Origin: Arthrobacter agilis
GTDB taxonomy: Bacteria; Actinomycetota; Actinomycetes; Actinomycetales; Micrococcaceae
Length of the DNA stretch: 64,000 nucleotides
Reading direction: 5' to 3'
Assembly (NCBI RefSeq): GCF_006494655.1
Contig: NZ_VHIM01000001.1
Location: forward strand, 310,001-374,000
Every line of letters starts with the position of its first letter. Position 1 is the stretch's first letter. The notes beneath the pieces are model-generated. The model was given only the letters and a program-made list of their open reading frames with translations. It did no database searches and had not been told where the DNA came from. Shown here piece after piece: positions 46,188 through 54,428 of this stretch. A program made the translations under genes and the position numbers.

Positions 46188-46970
46188 ATGAACAAGAAGA
46201 TGCGTCTCATCGCAGTACCGGCCCTGGCCATCAGCGCCGTCGCCCTCGCCGGCTCGCCCGCCATGGCAGCCCACGACGGCTCCTACTCCTCGACCCTGGG
46301 CCAGCTCAACGGCACCACGGGTACCGGAACCATCACCCTCGACGTCGCCGGCGACCAGGCGACGGTCAACCTGCAGGTCTCCGGGCTCGCCCAGACCTTC
46401 ATGGACGCGCCGTACCCCCACGTCCAGCACATCCACGGCGGCGCCGCCGGTGTCTGCCCGACTCCCGCCGACGACGCGAACGGCGACGGCATCATCAGCG
46501 TCTCCGAGGGCGCTCCCGGCTACGGCGGCATCCAGACCACCCTGACCACCTCCGGCGCCACCACGCCGGCCGAGGGCCTGAACCTCGCCCTCGGCGGACA
46601 GGGCGGAACCTACTCGATCAACCGCACCATCACGATCGACGAGGACACCCAGAAGTCACTCGCCGCCGGTACCGCCGTCGTCGTCGTCCACGGGCTCGAC
46701 CCCGCAACCTCCACCGGTTCGGCCGAGGCCTTCAACTCGCCCAGCGACCTGAACCCCGACCTGCCTCTCGGCGCCACGTCGCCTGCACTGTGCGGCACGC
46801 TCGTGCAGACCCAGATGGGCGCCATGCCGTACGGCGGAGCTGACACCGGTGTTGCCACCGAGTCCTCCTCCAACACCGCGGGCATGATCGCCCTCGGTGG
46901 CGGTCTGGTCCTCGCAGCAGCAGCCGGCGGAACCTACGCAGTGCGCCGCCGCGCAGCCCACACCGCATAA
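46188..46970 (+). CDS. Secreted CHRD-domain protein with C-terminal membrane tail
   Basis: Surface protein of unknown role. The 260-residue protein has a signal peptide (IAVPALAISAVALAGSPAMA), a CHRD-like beta domain with repeated His (PHVQHIHGGAAGVC), an EF-hand-like loop DANGDGIISVSEG, then VVVVHGLDPATSTGSAEAFN. A C-terminal helix (MIALGGGLVLAAAAGGTYAV) and RRR end it like a cell-wall sorting signal, but no LPXTG precedes it. ATG follows GGAGGA at 46175-46180. A sortase gene starts 15 bp downstream. Confidence 0.85.
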   Translation: MNKKMRLIAVPALAISAVALAGSPAMAAHDGSYSSTLGQLNGTTGTGTITLDVAGDQATVNLQVSGLAQTFMDAPYPHVQHIHGGAAGVCPTPADDANGDGIISVSEGAPGYGGIQTTLTTSGATTPAEGLNLALGGQGGTYSINRTITIDEDTQKSLAAGTAVVVVHGLDPATSTGSAEAFNSPSDLNPDLPLGATSPALCGTLVQTQMGAMPYGGADTGVATESSSNTAGMIALGGGLVLAAAAGGTYAVRRRAAHTA

Positions 46971-46985
46971 TCCTGATCCTGCACC

Positions 46986-47711
46986 ATGATCAGTAGAGCA
47001 AACGGCCACCGCTTGGGCTTCACGGCCCCGGCGGTGGCCGCCCTTTTCCTCCTCGCGGGGTGCGGGTCACCGGACGCCACCTCCGCTGCGCCCTCCGTCG
47101 CCGCCTCGGCCTCCGTCACCGCCGCGCCTTCCGCCACGGCAGAAGGGCCGACGACGGCCGCCCCCTCCGCGACGGCTTCGCCGGTCCCCGCCGGGACACC
47201 GTCGTCGGCCCCTGCCGCGGCGCCGTCGCCCGCTGCTTCCCCCCAGCCCGACGTCCTCGCCGCCTCCGCGCCGGTCACGCTCGTGATCCCCTCGGTCGGG
47301 GTGCGATCCGACCTGCTGAGCCTCGGCCTCCGCGAGAACCAGAGCCTCGAGGTGCCGCCCGACGGTCCCGGTGCCCCGGCCGGCTGGTACAACCAGTCCC
47401 CCACGCCCGGCGACCGCGGCCCCGCGGTGCTGCTCGGCCACGTGAACGCCACCGACGGCGGGAAGGGCGTCTTCGCGGATCTACGGGCCCTGGCGGCGGG
47501 AGACCGCGTCGACGTGCTCCGCGCGGACGGGTCCACGGCCACGTTCGAGGTCCAGCGCGGCGAGCAGTACCAGAAGGACGACTTTCCCACGCTCACCGTG
47601 TACGGCAACACCCCGGGATCCGAGCTCCGCCTGATCACCTGCGACGGCTACAACCCCGACACCGGGGAGTTCGACGACAACTACGTGGTGTACGCGACCC
47701 TGGTCCTCTGA
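46986..47711 (+). CDS. Sortase (class F-like), lipoprotein type
   Basis: Transpeptidase expected to act outside the membrane. The 241-residue protein has a signal ending in a lipobox (LFLLAGC), a 60-residue Ala/Ser/Pro/Thr linker, and a sortase domain: IPSVGVRSDLLSLGL, catalytic His in VLLGHVN, catalytic Cys in RLITCDGYNP, and a short end (DDNYVVYATLVL). The basic residue that normally follows the Cys strand is not obvious. Substrate may be the CHRD protein upstream; both are probably co-transcribed. Lipid anchoring instead of a membrane helix is uncommon for sortases. Confidence 0.85.
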   Translation: MISRANGHRLGFTAPAVAALFLLAGCGSPDATSAAPSVAASASVTAAPSATAEGPTTAAPSATASPVPAGTPSSAPAAAPSPAASPQPDVLAASAPVTLVIPSVGVRSDLLSLGLRENQSLEVPPDGPGAPAGWYNQSPTPGDRGPAVLLGHVNATDGGKGVFADLRALAAGDRVDVLRADGSTATFEVQRGEQYQKDDFPTLTVYGNTPGSELRLITCDGYNPDTGEFDDNYVVYATLVL

Positions 47712-47714
47712 CGT

Positions 47715-47760
47715 GCGGCGGTGCCGGTCCGGCCACGCGGACCGGTGATCGCGCCGCCGC
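47715..47760. terminator. Two-part hairpin terminator between sortase and the exporter genes
   Basis: An outer stem GCGGCGG/CCGCCGC (47715-47721 with 47754-47760) encloses an inner stem CCGGTCCG/CGGACCGG (47724-47731 with 47738-47745). It lies between convergent genes. Confidence 0.65.
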
Positions 47761-47790
47761 GGCACGGGTCCGCCGTTCCTGCCGCCCGCT

Positions 47791-48624
47791 CTAGCTGAGG
47801 AACAGCGTCCGTAGGCGCGAGGTCGTGAGCAGCATCCCCACCGCGATCATCACGACGAAGTAGCCGAGGTGCACGATCGTCGCGGGAGAAAAGGACGCGA
47901 CGCTGATCTGGCGCAGCAGTTCGACGCCGTGCCACAGCGGCAGGGCCTGGATGAACCACTGGACGCCCTGCGGGTAGACGCTCAGCGGGTAGAACGTCGC
48001 CGAGAAGAGGAACATCGGCAGCATCACGAAGTTGACCCATTCCATCTGCTGGAAGGTCTTCATGAAGCTGGTGATGCCCATGCCGAAGGACGCGAACCCG
48101 AAGGCGATCAGCACGGACGCCGGCACCATCAGCAGGGCGAGCGGTGTGGTGATGAGCCCCATGACGGCCATGACGGCTGTGAAGCCCGTGGCGTACAGGG
48201 CGCCGCGGAGGAGCGCCAGGAAGATCTCGCCGATCGCGACGTCCAGCGGACCGAGCGAGGTGTAGAGCATCCCCTGGTAGAGCTTGGCGAAGTTCATCTT
48301 GAAGAAGACGTTCCAGGTGCTGTCGTAGACCGCCCCGTTCATGGCGGACACGGCGAGGAGAGCCGGCGCGATGTAGGCGGCGTAGCTGATGGGCTGCCCG
48401 TCGGGCCCGTCGACGGAGCCCACGAGCGCGCCGAGCCCCACACCCATCGAGACCAGGTACAGGACGGGCTCGAAGAAACCCGACACCATGACCAGCCAGT
48501 TGCTGCTGCGCGTCGCGAGCAGTCCCCGCGCGATGACGGCCCGCGCGTTGCGCGAGTAGAGCGCGGCCAGCGGGCGCTTCGAACCCTTCAGCGCGTAGTC
48601 CTCGGCGGTCAGCTGCGCACTCAC
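47791..48624 (-). CDS. ABC-2 type transporter permease (second)
   Basis: Membrane subunit of an exporter of the NodJ/daunorubicin-resistance type. The 277-residue protein has six helices and an N-terminal amphipathic segment; YQGMLYTSLGPLDVAIGEIFLALLRG and ASFGMGITSFMKTFQQMEWVNFVMLPMFLFSATFYPLSVYP are typical. GTG 48624 overlaps the TGA of the first permease (GTGA). Exported substrate unknown. Confidence 0.9.
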   Translation of the reverse strand: MSAQLTAEDYALKGSKRPLAALYSRNARAVIARGLLATRSSNWLVMVSGFFEPVLYLVSMGVGLGALVGSVDGPDGQPISYAAYIAPALLAVSAMNGAVYDSTWNVFFKMNFAKLYQGMLYTSLGPLDVAIGEIFLALLRGALYATGFTAVMAVMGLITTPLALLMVPASVLIAFGFASFGMGITSFMKTFQQMEWVNFVMLPMFLFSATFYPLSVYPQGVQWFIQALPLWHGVELLRQISVASFSPATIVHLGYFVVMIAVGMLLTTSRLRTLFLS

Positions 48625-49490
48625 TTCCCCAGCCTCCGCGCGTAGACCGAGCGGGCCAGCCGCAGCCCGCCGGCCGCCAGGAGCACGAGGTACAGGACGT
48701 GCACGACGGCGAGCCAGAGGGGGACCTCGTGACCGTAGGTCAGGGCACGGCCGAGTTCGGTGCCGTGCCACAGCGGCGAGATCCACCCGATCCAGCGGAG
48801 GAACACCGGGAGCGTGTCGAGCGGGAAGAACGTCCCGGAGAACAGGAAGAGCGGCGTGACGATGAAGCGCATCACGAGCGCGAACTGTCCCTTGTCCTCC
48901 TCCACGCTCGCCGAGTACGCCATGAGCGGGAGCCCGAAGGCGAGTCCGCACAGCACGGCGACCGGGACGGCGACGACGCCGGTGGCGGAGGGCGACGCCC
49001 CGAACGCGGCGACGATCAGGAAGTAGATGATGGTGGTGACGGTCAGCCGCGTGCTGACCGCGATGATGTGCCCCTGCACGATCTGGTCGGTGTTCAGCGG
49101 CGAGGCATGCGGTCCGTAGTAGACCCGCCTCCACTTGAAGCCGTCCATCACGGGATAGGTGAACTCCGTGGCGGCCGTCATGATCGTCGCCGATGCGAGC
49201 AGCGCCGGCGCGATGAAGGCGAGGTAGCTGACACCTCCGAAGGCGCCCTCCGAGTTCCGGTCGACGAGGGTGGCCAGGCCGATGCCCATCGCGAAGAGGT
49301 ACATGACCGGCGTGCCGACGCTCGAGGCGAGCAGGGTCCACTTGTAGCTGTTCATGGATCGCAGGACGTGCTCGGCGTAGTACCAGGAGCCGAACGTACG
49401 GGCCCGGCGCGCCGAGACCTCCGGCTTGTGCGCGGAGAGCCGGTACGGCGGTGCGGCTGCCTCCTCGGTGCTGGGCGTGGCGTCAGTCAA
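48621..49490 (-). CDS. ABC-2 type transporter permease (first)
   Basis: Paralogous partner of the next permease. The 289 residues hold six helices with the same order of motifs (YYGPHASPLNTDQIVQGHIIA and RFIVTPLFLFSGTFFPLDTLP), so the exporter is probably a heterodimer plus an ATPase homodimer. It overlaps the ATPase gene by 8 nt and the second permease by 4 nt. Confidence 0.9.
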   Translation of the reverse strand: MTDATPSTEEAAAPPYRLSAHKPEVSARRARTFGSWYYAEHVLRSMNSYKWTLLASSVGTPVMYLFAMGIGLATLVDRNSEGAFGGVSYLAFIAPALLASATIMTAATEFTYPVMDGFKWRRVYYGPHASPLNTDQIVQGHIIAVSTRLTVTTIIYFLIVAAFGASPSATGVVAVPVAVLCGLAFGLPLMAYSASVEEDKGQFALVMRFIVTPLFLFSGTFFPLDTLPVFLRWIGWISPLWHGTELGRALTYGHEVPLWLAVVHVLYLVLLAAGGLRLARSVYARRLGK

Positions 49491-50424
49491 CGAGGCTCCT
49501 CCCTGTCAGGCGGAGAAAGACGTCCTCGAGCGACGAGCGCCGTACGAGGGACGTGATGGGACGCAGACCGCGCGACGTCACCTGCTCCAGCGTCGCCTCG
49601 CCGTCGTGCGCGTAGATCAGGACCCGGTCGGGCAGGGGCTCGAGGCGGTCGCCGATGCCCTGCAGGTCTCCCGCGACGGTGGTGTTGCGTTCGGACCCGA
49701 AGCGGAGTTCCAGCACCTCCCGCGTGGAGTGTTCGCGGATGAGCTGCGCTGGCGATCCCTCGGCCATGATCCGGCCCTTGTCGACGACCACCAGGCGGTC
49801 GCACAGCTGCTCGGCCTCGTCCATGTAGTGCGTGGTGAGGATCAGCGTCACACCGGACTCCTTGAGCCGGAAGAGCCTGTCCCACAGGATGTGTCGCGCC
49901 TGGGGGTCGAGCCCCGTGGTGGGCTCGTCCAGGAGGAGGATCCGGGGCTCGTTGATGAGCGACCGCGCGATGGTCAGCCGGCGCTTCATCCCGCCGGAGA
50001 GCGCGTCCACCCTGGCGGACGCCTTGTCGGTGAGCTGCGCGAACTCGAGCAGCTCGTCCGCCTTGGCCTTCAGGTAGCTCATCGGCAGACCGAAGTAGCG
50101 ACCGTAGACGATGAGGTTGTCGCGGACCTTCAGCTCCTCGTCGAGGTTGTCCTGCTGAGGGACCACGCCGAGATGTGCCCGGACCTCCGGCCCGTGCTCC
50201 TCGGGGTCGAGCCCCATGATGGTGAGCTGCCCGGAGGTGCGCTGGGACACGCCGCCGATCATGCGCATGGTGGTGGACTTCCCGGCGCCGTTCGGTCCCA
50301 GCAGGCCGAAGGACTCACCCGCCGGGACGTCGAAGGAGATGCCGTCGACGGCCTTGAAATCGCCGTAGTGCTTGCTGAGCCGGCTGGCGGAGATGACCGG
50401 CGGACCGGCGGGAAGTGTGGGCAC
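49483..50424 (-). CDS. ABC-2 exporter ATP-binding protein
   Basis: ATPase of the DrrA/NodI family. The 313-residue protein has Walker A GPNGAGKST, signature LSGGMKRRLTIARSL, Walker B ILLLDEPTTGLDP, H-loop LTTHY, and the DrrA-type C-terminal domain ending LEDVFLRLTGRSL. GTG 50424 lies 6 nt after TAGGCT (50436-50431, minus strand), so its mRNA may start at the start codon. It leads a three-gene operon. Confidence 0.93.
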   Translation of the reverse strand: MPTLPAGPPVISASRLSKHYGDFKAVDGISFDVPAGESFGLLGPNGAGKSTTMRMIGGVSQRTSGQLTIMGLDPEEHGPEVRAHLGVVPQQDNLDEELKVRDNLIVYGRYFGLPMSYLKAKADELLEFAQLTDKASARVDALSGGMKRRLTIARSLINEPRILLLDEPTTGLDPQARHILWDRLFRLKESGVTLILTTHYMDEAEQLCDRLVVVDKGRIMAEGSPAQLIREHSTREVLELRFGSERNTTVAGDLQGIGDRLEPLPDRVLIYAHDGEATLEQVTSRGLRPITSLVRRSSLEDVFLRLTGRSLVD

Positions 50425-50438
50425 CCGCCCAGCCTAGG

Positions 50439-50476
50439 CGAGAACACCCATTGGCAGAAGCCAATGGGTGTTCTCG
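50439..50476 (-). terminator. Terminator of the glyA-folD operon
   Basis: CGAGAACACCCATTGG (50439-50454) pairs exactly with CCAATGGGTGTTCTCG (50461-50476); a further C-G pair leaves an AGAA loop. It lies 8 bp after the folD stop, and on its far side overlaps the start of the exporter promoter area. Confidence 0.85.
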
Positions 50477-50483
50477 GGACGGT

Positions 50484-51371
50484 CTAGGCGGAGGCCGCGC
50501 GCTCGGCGGCCTCGACCACGTTGGCCAGCAGCATGGCGCGCGTCATCGGTCCCACTCCCCCGGGGTTGGGCGAGAGCCACCCGGCCACGGCCGCGGCGGC
50601 CGGATCGACGTCGCCCGTGAGCGTCGCCCTGCCCGTCTCCGGGTCCTCGACACGACTCACGCCGACGTCGAGGACGATCGCGCCGGGCTTGAGCTCGGCG
50701 GCACCGATCATGTGCGGGATGCCCGCGGCAGCGACGACGACGTCGGCCCGACCGAGGTGGTCCGCGAGGTCCACCGTGCCGGTGTGCGCCAGCGTCACCG
50801 TCGCGTTGATCTGCTTGCGCGTCAGGAGGAGTCCGAGCGGGCGGCCGACCGTGACGCCACGCCCGACGACGAGAACGTCGAGGCCCTTCAGCGCGACGTC
50901 GTGCCGGAGCAGCAGCTCGACGATGCCGTGGGGCGTGCACGGCAGCGGCGAATCCATCGGCCCGTTGACGTTGAGGACCAGCTTGCCGAGGTTCGTCGGG
51001 TGGAGGCCGTCGGCATCCTTGGCCGGGTCGATGCGCTCGAGGATCGCGTTCGTGTCGATGTGCGCGGGGAGCGGAAGCTGCACGATGTACCCGGTGGTGT
51101 CGGGATCGGCGTTCAGCTCGTCGACGACGGCCTCGAGCTCGGCCTGCGTGACGGTCTCCGGGAGATCCCGCCGCACGGAGGTGATACCGACCTGCGCGCA
51201 GTCGCGATGCTTGCCGGCCACGTAGGAGTGGCTTCCGGGATCGTCACCGACCAGGACGGTGCCCAGCCCCGGGGTCACCCCGCGCGCACGCAGGGCGCTC
51301 ACGCGTTCGGTCAGTTCCTCCTTGATGCGGGCTGCTGTCGCCTTGCCGTCAAGGATGCGGGCGTTGGTCAT
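50484..51371 (-). CDS. folD: Bifunctional methylenetetrahydrofolate dehydrogenase/cyclohydrolase
   Basis: Interconverts 5,10-methylene-THF and 10-formyl-THF. The 295-residue protein has the substrate region [23 protein letters not shown] (Lys of the active site), [22 protein letters not shown], and the NADP-binding [17 protein letters not shown] 51371 follows AAGGA at 5 nt. It forms a folate operon with glyA under a ZTP riboswitch; a small Cys-rich reading frame fills the glyA-folD gap and overlaps the folD start by 23 nt. Confidence 0.96.
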   Translation of the reverse strand: MTNARILDGKATAARIKEELTERVSALRARGVTPGLGTVLVGDDPGSHSYVAGKHRDCAQVGITSVRRDLPETVTQAELEAVVDELNADPDTTGYIVQLPLPAHIDTNAILERIDPAKDADGLHPTNLGKLVLNVNGPMDSPLPCTPHGIVELLLRHDVALKGLDVLVVGRGVTVGRPLGLLLTRKQINATVTLAHTGTVDLADHLGRADVVVAAAGIPHMIGAAELKPGAIVLDVGVSRVEDPETGRATLTGDVDPAAAAVAGWLSPNPGGVGPMTRAMLLANVVEAAERAASA

Positions 51372-51528
51372 GGGAGTCCTTGTCTGCTCGCTCGTCGAGC
51401 TGGTCGAGCAGGAATGCCTTGCCGCGGTCGCAGCAGCCGGTGAAGCAGCATTCCTCGGTCGGTATGTCGAAGGTCCGATCCGCTGCCGCCCTCGAGGTGA
51501 GGGCGCCGGGCGGCAGGGGGCCTACCAT
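51349..51528 (-). CDS. Small Cys-rich reading frame between glyA and folD
   Basis: Not recognised. This frame encodes 59 residues if it starts at ATG 51528, inside the glyA stop region (spacing to AGGAGG is too short, so the true start is uncertain). The second half reads [13 protein letters not shown], then [19 protein letters not shown]: a CCxxGCC cluster followed by an acidic amphipathic helix. Third codon positions there are almost all G or C, as in real genes of this genome. It overlaps folD by 23 nt, allowing coupling. It could bind metal, but that is inference. The alternative is chance open frame in a 150-bp spacer. Confidence 0.45.
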   Translation of the reverse strand: MVGPLPPGALTSRAAADRTFDIPTEECCFTGCCDRGKAFLLDQLDERADKDSHDQRPHP

Positions 51529-52829
51529 TCCTCCTGGCCCGGGTACAGCGGGAAGTCCGCCGCAAGCGCCGAGACGCGCGCCCGGAGGGCCTGGACGTCG
51601 GGCGACGGCTTCAGGGCGGCGGCGATGATCTCGCCGACCTCCGTGAACTCCGCGGCACCGAAGCCGCGCGTCGCGAGTGCCGGCGTCCCGATGCGCAGAC
51701 CCGATGTGACCATCGGCGGGCGGGGGTCGAACGGCACGGCGTTCCGGTTGACCGTGATGCCCACGGAGTGCAGCACGTCCTCCGCCTGCTGGCCGTCGAG
51801 CGAGGAGTTGCGGAGATCCACGAGGACGAGGTGCACATCCGTGCCGCCGGTGAGGACCGAGACCCCGTGCTCGGCGACATCGGCGCCGGTGAGGCGCTCC
51901 GCGATGATGCGGGCGCCCTCGAGGACGCGCTCCTGGCGCTCCCTGAACTCCGCGGAACCGGCGATCTTGAAGGCCGTCGCCTTGCCGGCGATCACGTGCA
52001 TGAGCGGGCCACCCTGCTGGCCCGGGAACACGCTCGAGTTGAGCTTCTTGGCCCACTCCTGCTTGGCCAGGATGACGCCGGAGCGGGGTCCGGCGAGCGT
52101 CTTGTGGACGGTCGAGGTGACGACGTCGGAGTGCGGGACGGGGCTGGGATGCACGCCCGCGGCGACGAGGCCCGCGAAGTGCGCCATGTCCGTCCAGAGC
52201 AGCGCGCCGACCTCGTCGGCGATCGAACGGAAGGCCGCGAAGTCGAGCTGGCGGGGGTAGGCGGACCAGCCCGCGATCAGTACCTGGGGCTTCTCGGCGA
52301 CGGCCTGCGCACGCACGCGGTCCATGTCCAGGCGGTGGGTGTCCTCCTCGACGCCGTAGGCCGCGACCTCGTAGAGCTTGCCGGAGAAGTTGAGCTTCAT
52401 GCCGTGGGTGAGATGGCCGCCGTGTGCGAGGGACAGGCCCATGATCTTCTCGCCGGGCTTGATCATCGCCGAGAGCGCGGCGGCGTTCGCCTGGGCGCCG
52501 GAGTGGGGCTGGACGTTCGCGAACTCCGCGCCGAACAGCGCCTTGACGCGCTCGATCGCGAGATTCTCGGCCACGTCGACGTGCTCGCAGCCGCCGTAGT
52601 AGCGACGCCCCGGGTATCCCTCGGCGTACTTGTTGGTCAGCACGCTGCCCTGGGCCTCGAGGACGGCGCGCGGTGCGAAGTTCTCCGACGCGATCATCTC
52701 GAGGGTGTCGCGCTGGCGCGCGAGTTCGTCCCGGAGGACGGCGGCGATCTCCGGGTCCACCTCGGACAGCGGCGCGTTGGTGACGGAGTCTGCCGCGTTG
52801 TGGGATGGAGCCGTGGGGGAAGTGGTCAT
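51522..52829 (-). CDS. glyA: Serine hydroxymethyltransferase
   Basis: PLP enzyme converting serine and THF to glycine and 5,10-methylene-THF. The 435-residue protein has [28 protein letters not shown], the PLP lysine in [18 protein letters not shown], and [14 protein letters not shown] 52829 follows AGAAGGA. Expression is probably controlled by the ZTP riboswitch in its leader, which would raise glycine and one-carbon supply when purine synthesis stalls. Confidence 0.97.
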   Translation of the reverse strand: MTTSPTAPSHNAADSVTNAPLSEVDPEIAAVLRDELARQRDTLEMIASENFAPRAVLEAQGSVLTNKYAEGYPGRRYYGGCEHVDVAENLAIERVKALFGAEFANVQPHSGAQANAAALSAMIKPGEKIMGLSLAHGGHLTHGMKLNFSGKLYEVAAYGVEEDTHRLDMDRVRAQAVAEKPQVLIAGWSAYPRQLDFAAFRSIADEVGALLWTDMAHFAGLVAAGVHPSPVPHSDVVTSTVHKTLAGPRSGVILAKQEWAKKLNSSVFPGQQGGPLMHVIAGKATAFKIAGSAEFRERQERVLEGARIIAERLTGADVAEHGVSVLTGGTDVHLVLVDLRNSSLDGQQAEDVLHSVGITVNRNAVPFDPRPPMVTSGLRIGTPALATRGFGAAEFTEVGEIIAAALKPSPDVQALRARVSALAADFPLYPGQEEW

Positions 52830-52904
52830 CGGTGGATCCTTCTCTGGGTCTCGCACGAGGTCAACGTGAGTCGCGGGCGGTCGCCGGATCGTTCGTCCTG
52901 CCCC

Positions 52905-53040
52905 GGCCGCTCATGGAACGTGACCCGCGGCCCAGGCGTGCGATCCGTGGTCTGCACTGGGAGTTCCGGACCTTCCCGGAGGGCGGTCAGGGCTCCGCGC
53001 CGCTTCCTGGTGGTTGCCCACCCTACGCCAGTCGCGACGC
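52905..53040 (-). promoter_or_regulatory. ZTP (pfl) riboswitch in the glyA leader
   Basis: On the minus strand: P1 GCGTCGC (53040-53034) pairs with GCGGCGC (53003-52997); the conserved GACTGGCG is at 53033-53026; P2 GGTGG-GCAA-CCACC is at 53022-53009; the terminal conserved GCCTGGGC is at 52937-52930 after a linker of about 60 nt. These are the hallmarks of ZTP-sensing pfl RNAs, known before folate and purine genes. A hairpin GGCCGC/GCGGCC (52932-52905) shares bases with the terminal motif and could be the switching helix. About 75 nt remain to the glyA ATG. Confidence 0.88.
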
Positions 53041-53045
53041 TCCCA

Positions 53046-53145
53046 TGCTAGCGGCTCGGCGAGCGCACCCGCCACGCGGTGACGCGAGCGCACGCCGCCA
53101 CGCGGTGACGCCCTGCACGCCGTCGCGCAGTGACGCCCGCACGCC
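53046..53145. repeat. Imperfect 25-26 bp tandem repeats upstream of the glyA riboswitch
   Basis: Three units begin at 53070, 53096 and 53121. The first two share CGCCACGCGGTGACGC exactly and the third differs at three positions. The 25 bp before 53070 end with the same GAGCGCAC tract, a probable decayed unit. The only TANNNT hexamer here is TAGCAT (53050-53045, minus strand), a possible glyA -10. The rest of 53146-53257 shows no gene. Confidence 0.6.
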
Positions 53146-53273
53146 GGCGAGCTCGTTGTGCCCGTGGCCTCCCGCTCGCCGGAGAGCATCACCGGAATAG
53201 CAACCGCCCGTCGGCCGTTCCGCAGGAGGGACGGGCGACCGGCTCCCGACCCCGCTCGAGGAAGGTGTGCCCG

Positions 53274-54428
53274 ATGGGCGTGGCAGCACAGGATCAGCAG
53301 GACGGCGGGCCCGCGCGGCGGGTGCGCGTCGTGGTGATCGGCGCCGGTCAGGCAGGGCTCAGTACCGCCTATCACCTGCTCCGTCGGGGACTGGAGGCGC
53401 ACCGGGACGTCGTCGTCCTCGATGCCAATCCCGCGCCGGGTGGCGCCTGGCTCCACCGCTGGCCCGCCCTCACGTTCGACGCCGCGCACGCCCTGCACGA
53501 TCTTCCGGGCCTGCGGCTCGGCACGCCGGATCCGACCGAACCGGCCGCCGACGTCGTCTCCCGTTACTACGGCGAGTACGAGCACCGATTCGGGCTTCCC
53601 GTGCACCGCCCGGTCGGGGTGACGAGGGTGGAGTCCGAGGGCGGGCGCGAGGCCGCCCTCGCGGGTGCGAGTGGGCCGCTGCGCGTCACCACGACCGCCG
53701 GCACCTGGATCGCGGACGTCGTCGTGAGTGCGACCGGCACGTGGGACCGGCCGTACTGGCCCTACTACCGTGGCCGCGACGTCTTCGCAGGCCGCCAGCT
53801 CCACACGCACGACTACCGGTCGGCCGCCGAATTCCGCGGCCGGCGGGTTCTCGTGGTGGGCGGTGGCACCTCGGCGGTCCAGTTCATGCTCCAGCTGCAC
53901 GACGCCGGGGCGCTCCCGCTCTGGTCCACGCGCCGGCCGCCGTCGTTCACGCGCCGTGCCTTCGACCCGGAGTGGGGACGCGAGGTCGAGGCCGGGGTGA
54001 CGGCGAGGACCAGCGCAGGTCTCCCCCCGGGAAGCGTCGTATCGGCCACCGGGCTGCCGCTCACACCGCAGTACCAGGCCGGGATCGACGCCGGGATCCT
54101 GGTCTCGCGCGGCCCCCTGGCGGAGCTGCACGAGCACTCGGCCGTCTTCGCGGACGGCTCGGAGGAGCCGATCGACGCCGTTCTCTGGGCGACCGGATTC
54201 CGCGCCGCACTCGACCACCTGGCGCCGCTGCGCCTGCGCGAGCCGGGCGGCGGCGTCCTCATGGACGGCGTCCGTGTGGTGAGGGAGCCCCGCCTCCTGC
54301 TCGTCGGCTACGGCGCCTCGGCCTCGACCCTCGGCGCCTCGCGGGCCGGGCGGGCGGCGGCGGTCGCGGCCGTCGCGGCACTCCGAGCGGGCGCGTCACA
54401 CACGGAACCGGCCGGTAATCTGGCGTAG
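53274..54428 (+). CDS. Flavin-dependent monooxygenase-like NAD(P)-binding oxidoreductase
   Basis: Cytoplasmic flavoprotein of the FMO/CzcO-like group; substrate unknown. The 384-residue protein has the FAD motif VVVIGAGQAGLSTAYHLLRRG, a PGGAWLHRWPALTFD segment, the mid-chain NADP motif VLVVGGGTSAVQFMLQL, and the ATG-like motif DAVLWATGFR. ATG 53274 follows GAGGAAGG; longer in-frame reading enters the repeat region. The purU GTG comes immediately after its TAG. Confidence 0.85.
   Translation: MGVAAQDQQDGGPARRVRVVVIGAGQAGLSTAYHLLRRGLEAHRDVVVLDANPAPGGAWLHRWPALTFDAAHALHDLPGLRLGTPDPTEPAADVVSRYYGEYEHRFGLPVHRPVGVTRVESEGGREAALAGASGPLRVTTTAGTWIADVVVSATGTWDRPYWPYYRGRDVFAGRQLHTHDYRSAAEFRGRRVLVVGGGTSAVQFMLQLHDAGALPLWSTRRPPSFTRRAFDPEWGREVEAGVTARTSAGLPPGSVVSATGLPLTPQYQAGIDAGILVSRGPLAELHEHSAVFADGSEEPIDAVLWATGFRAALDHLAPLRLREPGGGVLMDGVRVVREPRLLLVGYGASASTLGASRAGRAAAVAAVAALRAGASHTEPAGNLA

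Noticed and set aside
52926-53044. Glycine or THF riboswitch before glyA
   Set aside because: The conserved blocks (GACTGGCG, GGTGG-GCAA-CCACC, GCCTGGGC) match the ZTP class, and no second aptamer-like unit is visible.
53046-53145. Possible CRISPR array from the 25-26 bp repeats
   Set aside because: Repeats are imperfect and directly abutting with no spacers, and there are no cas genes.
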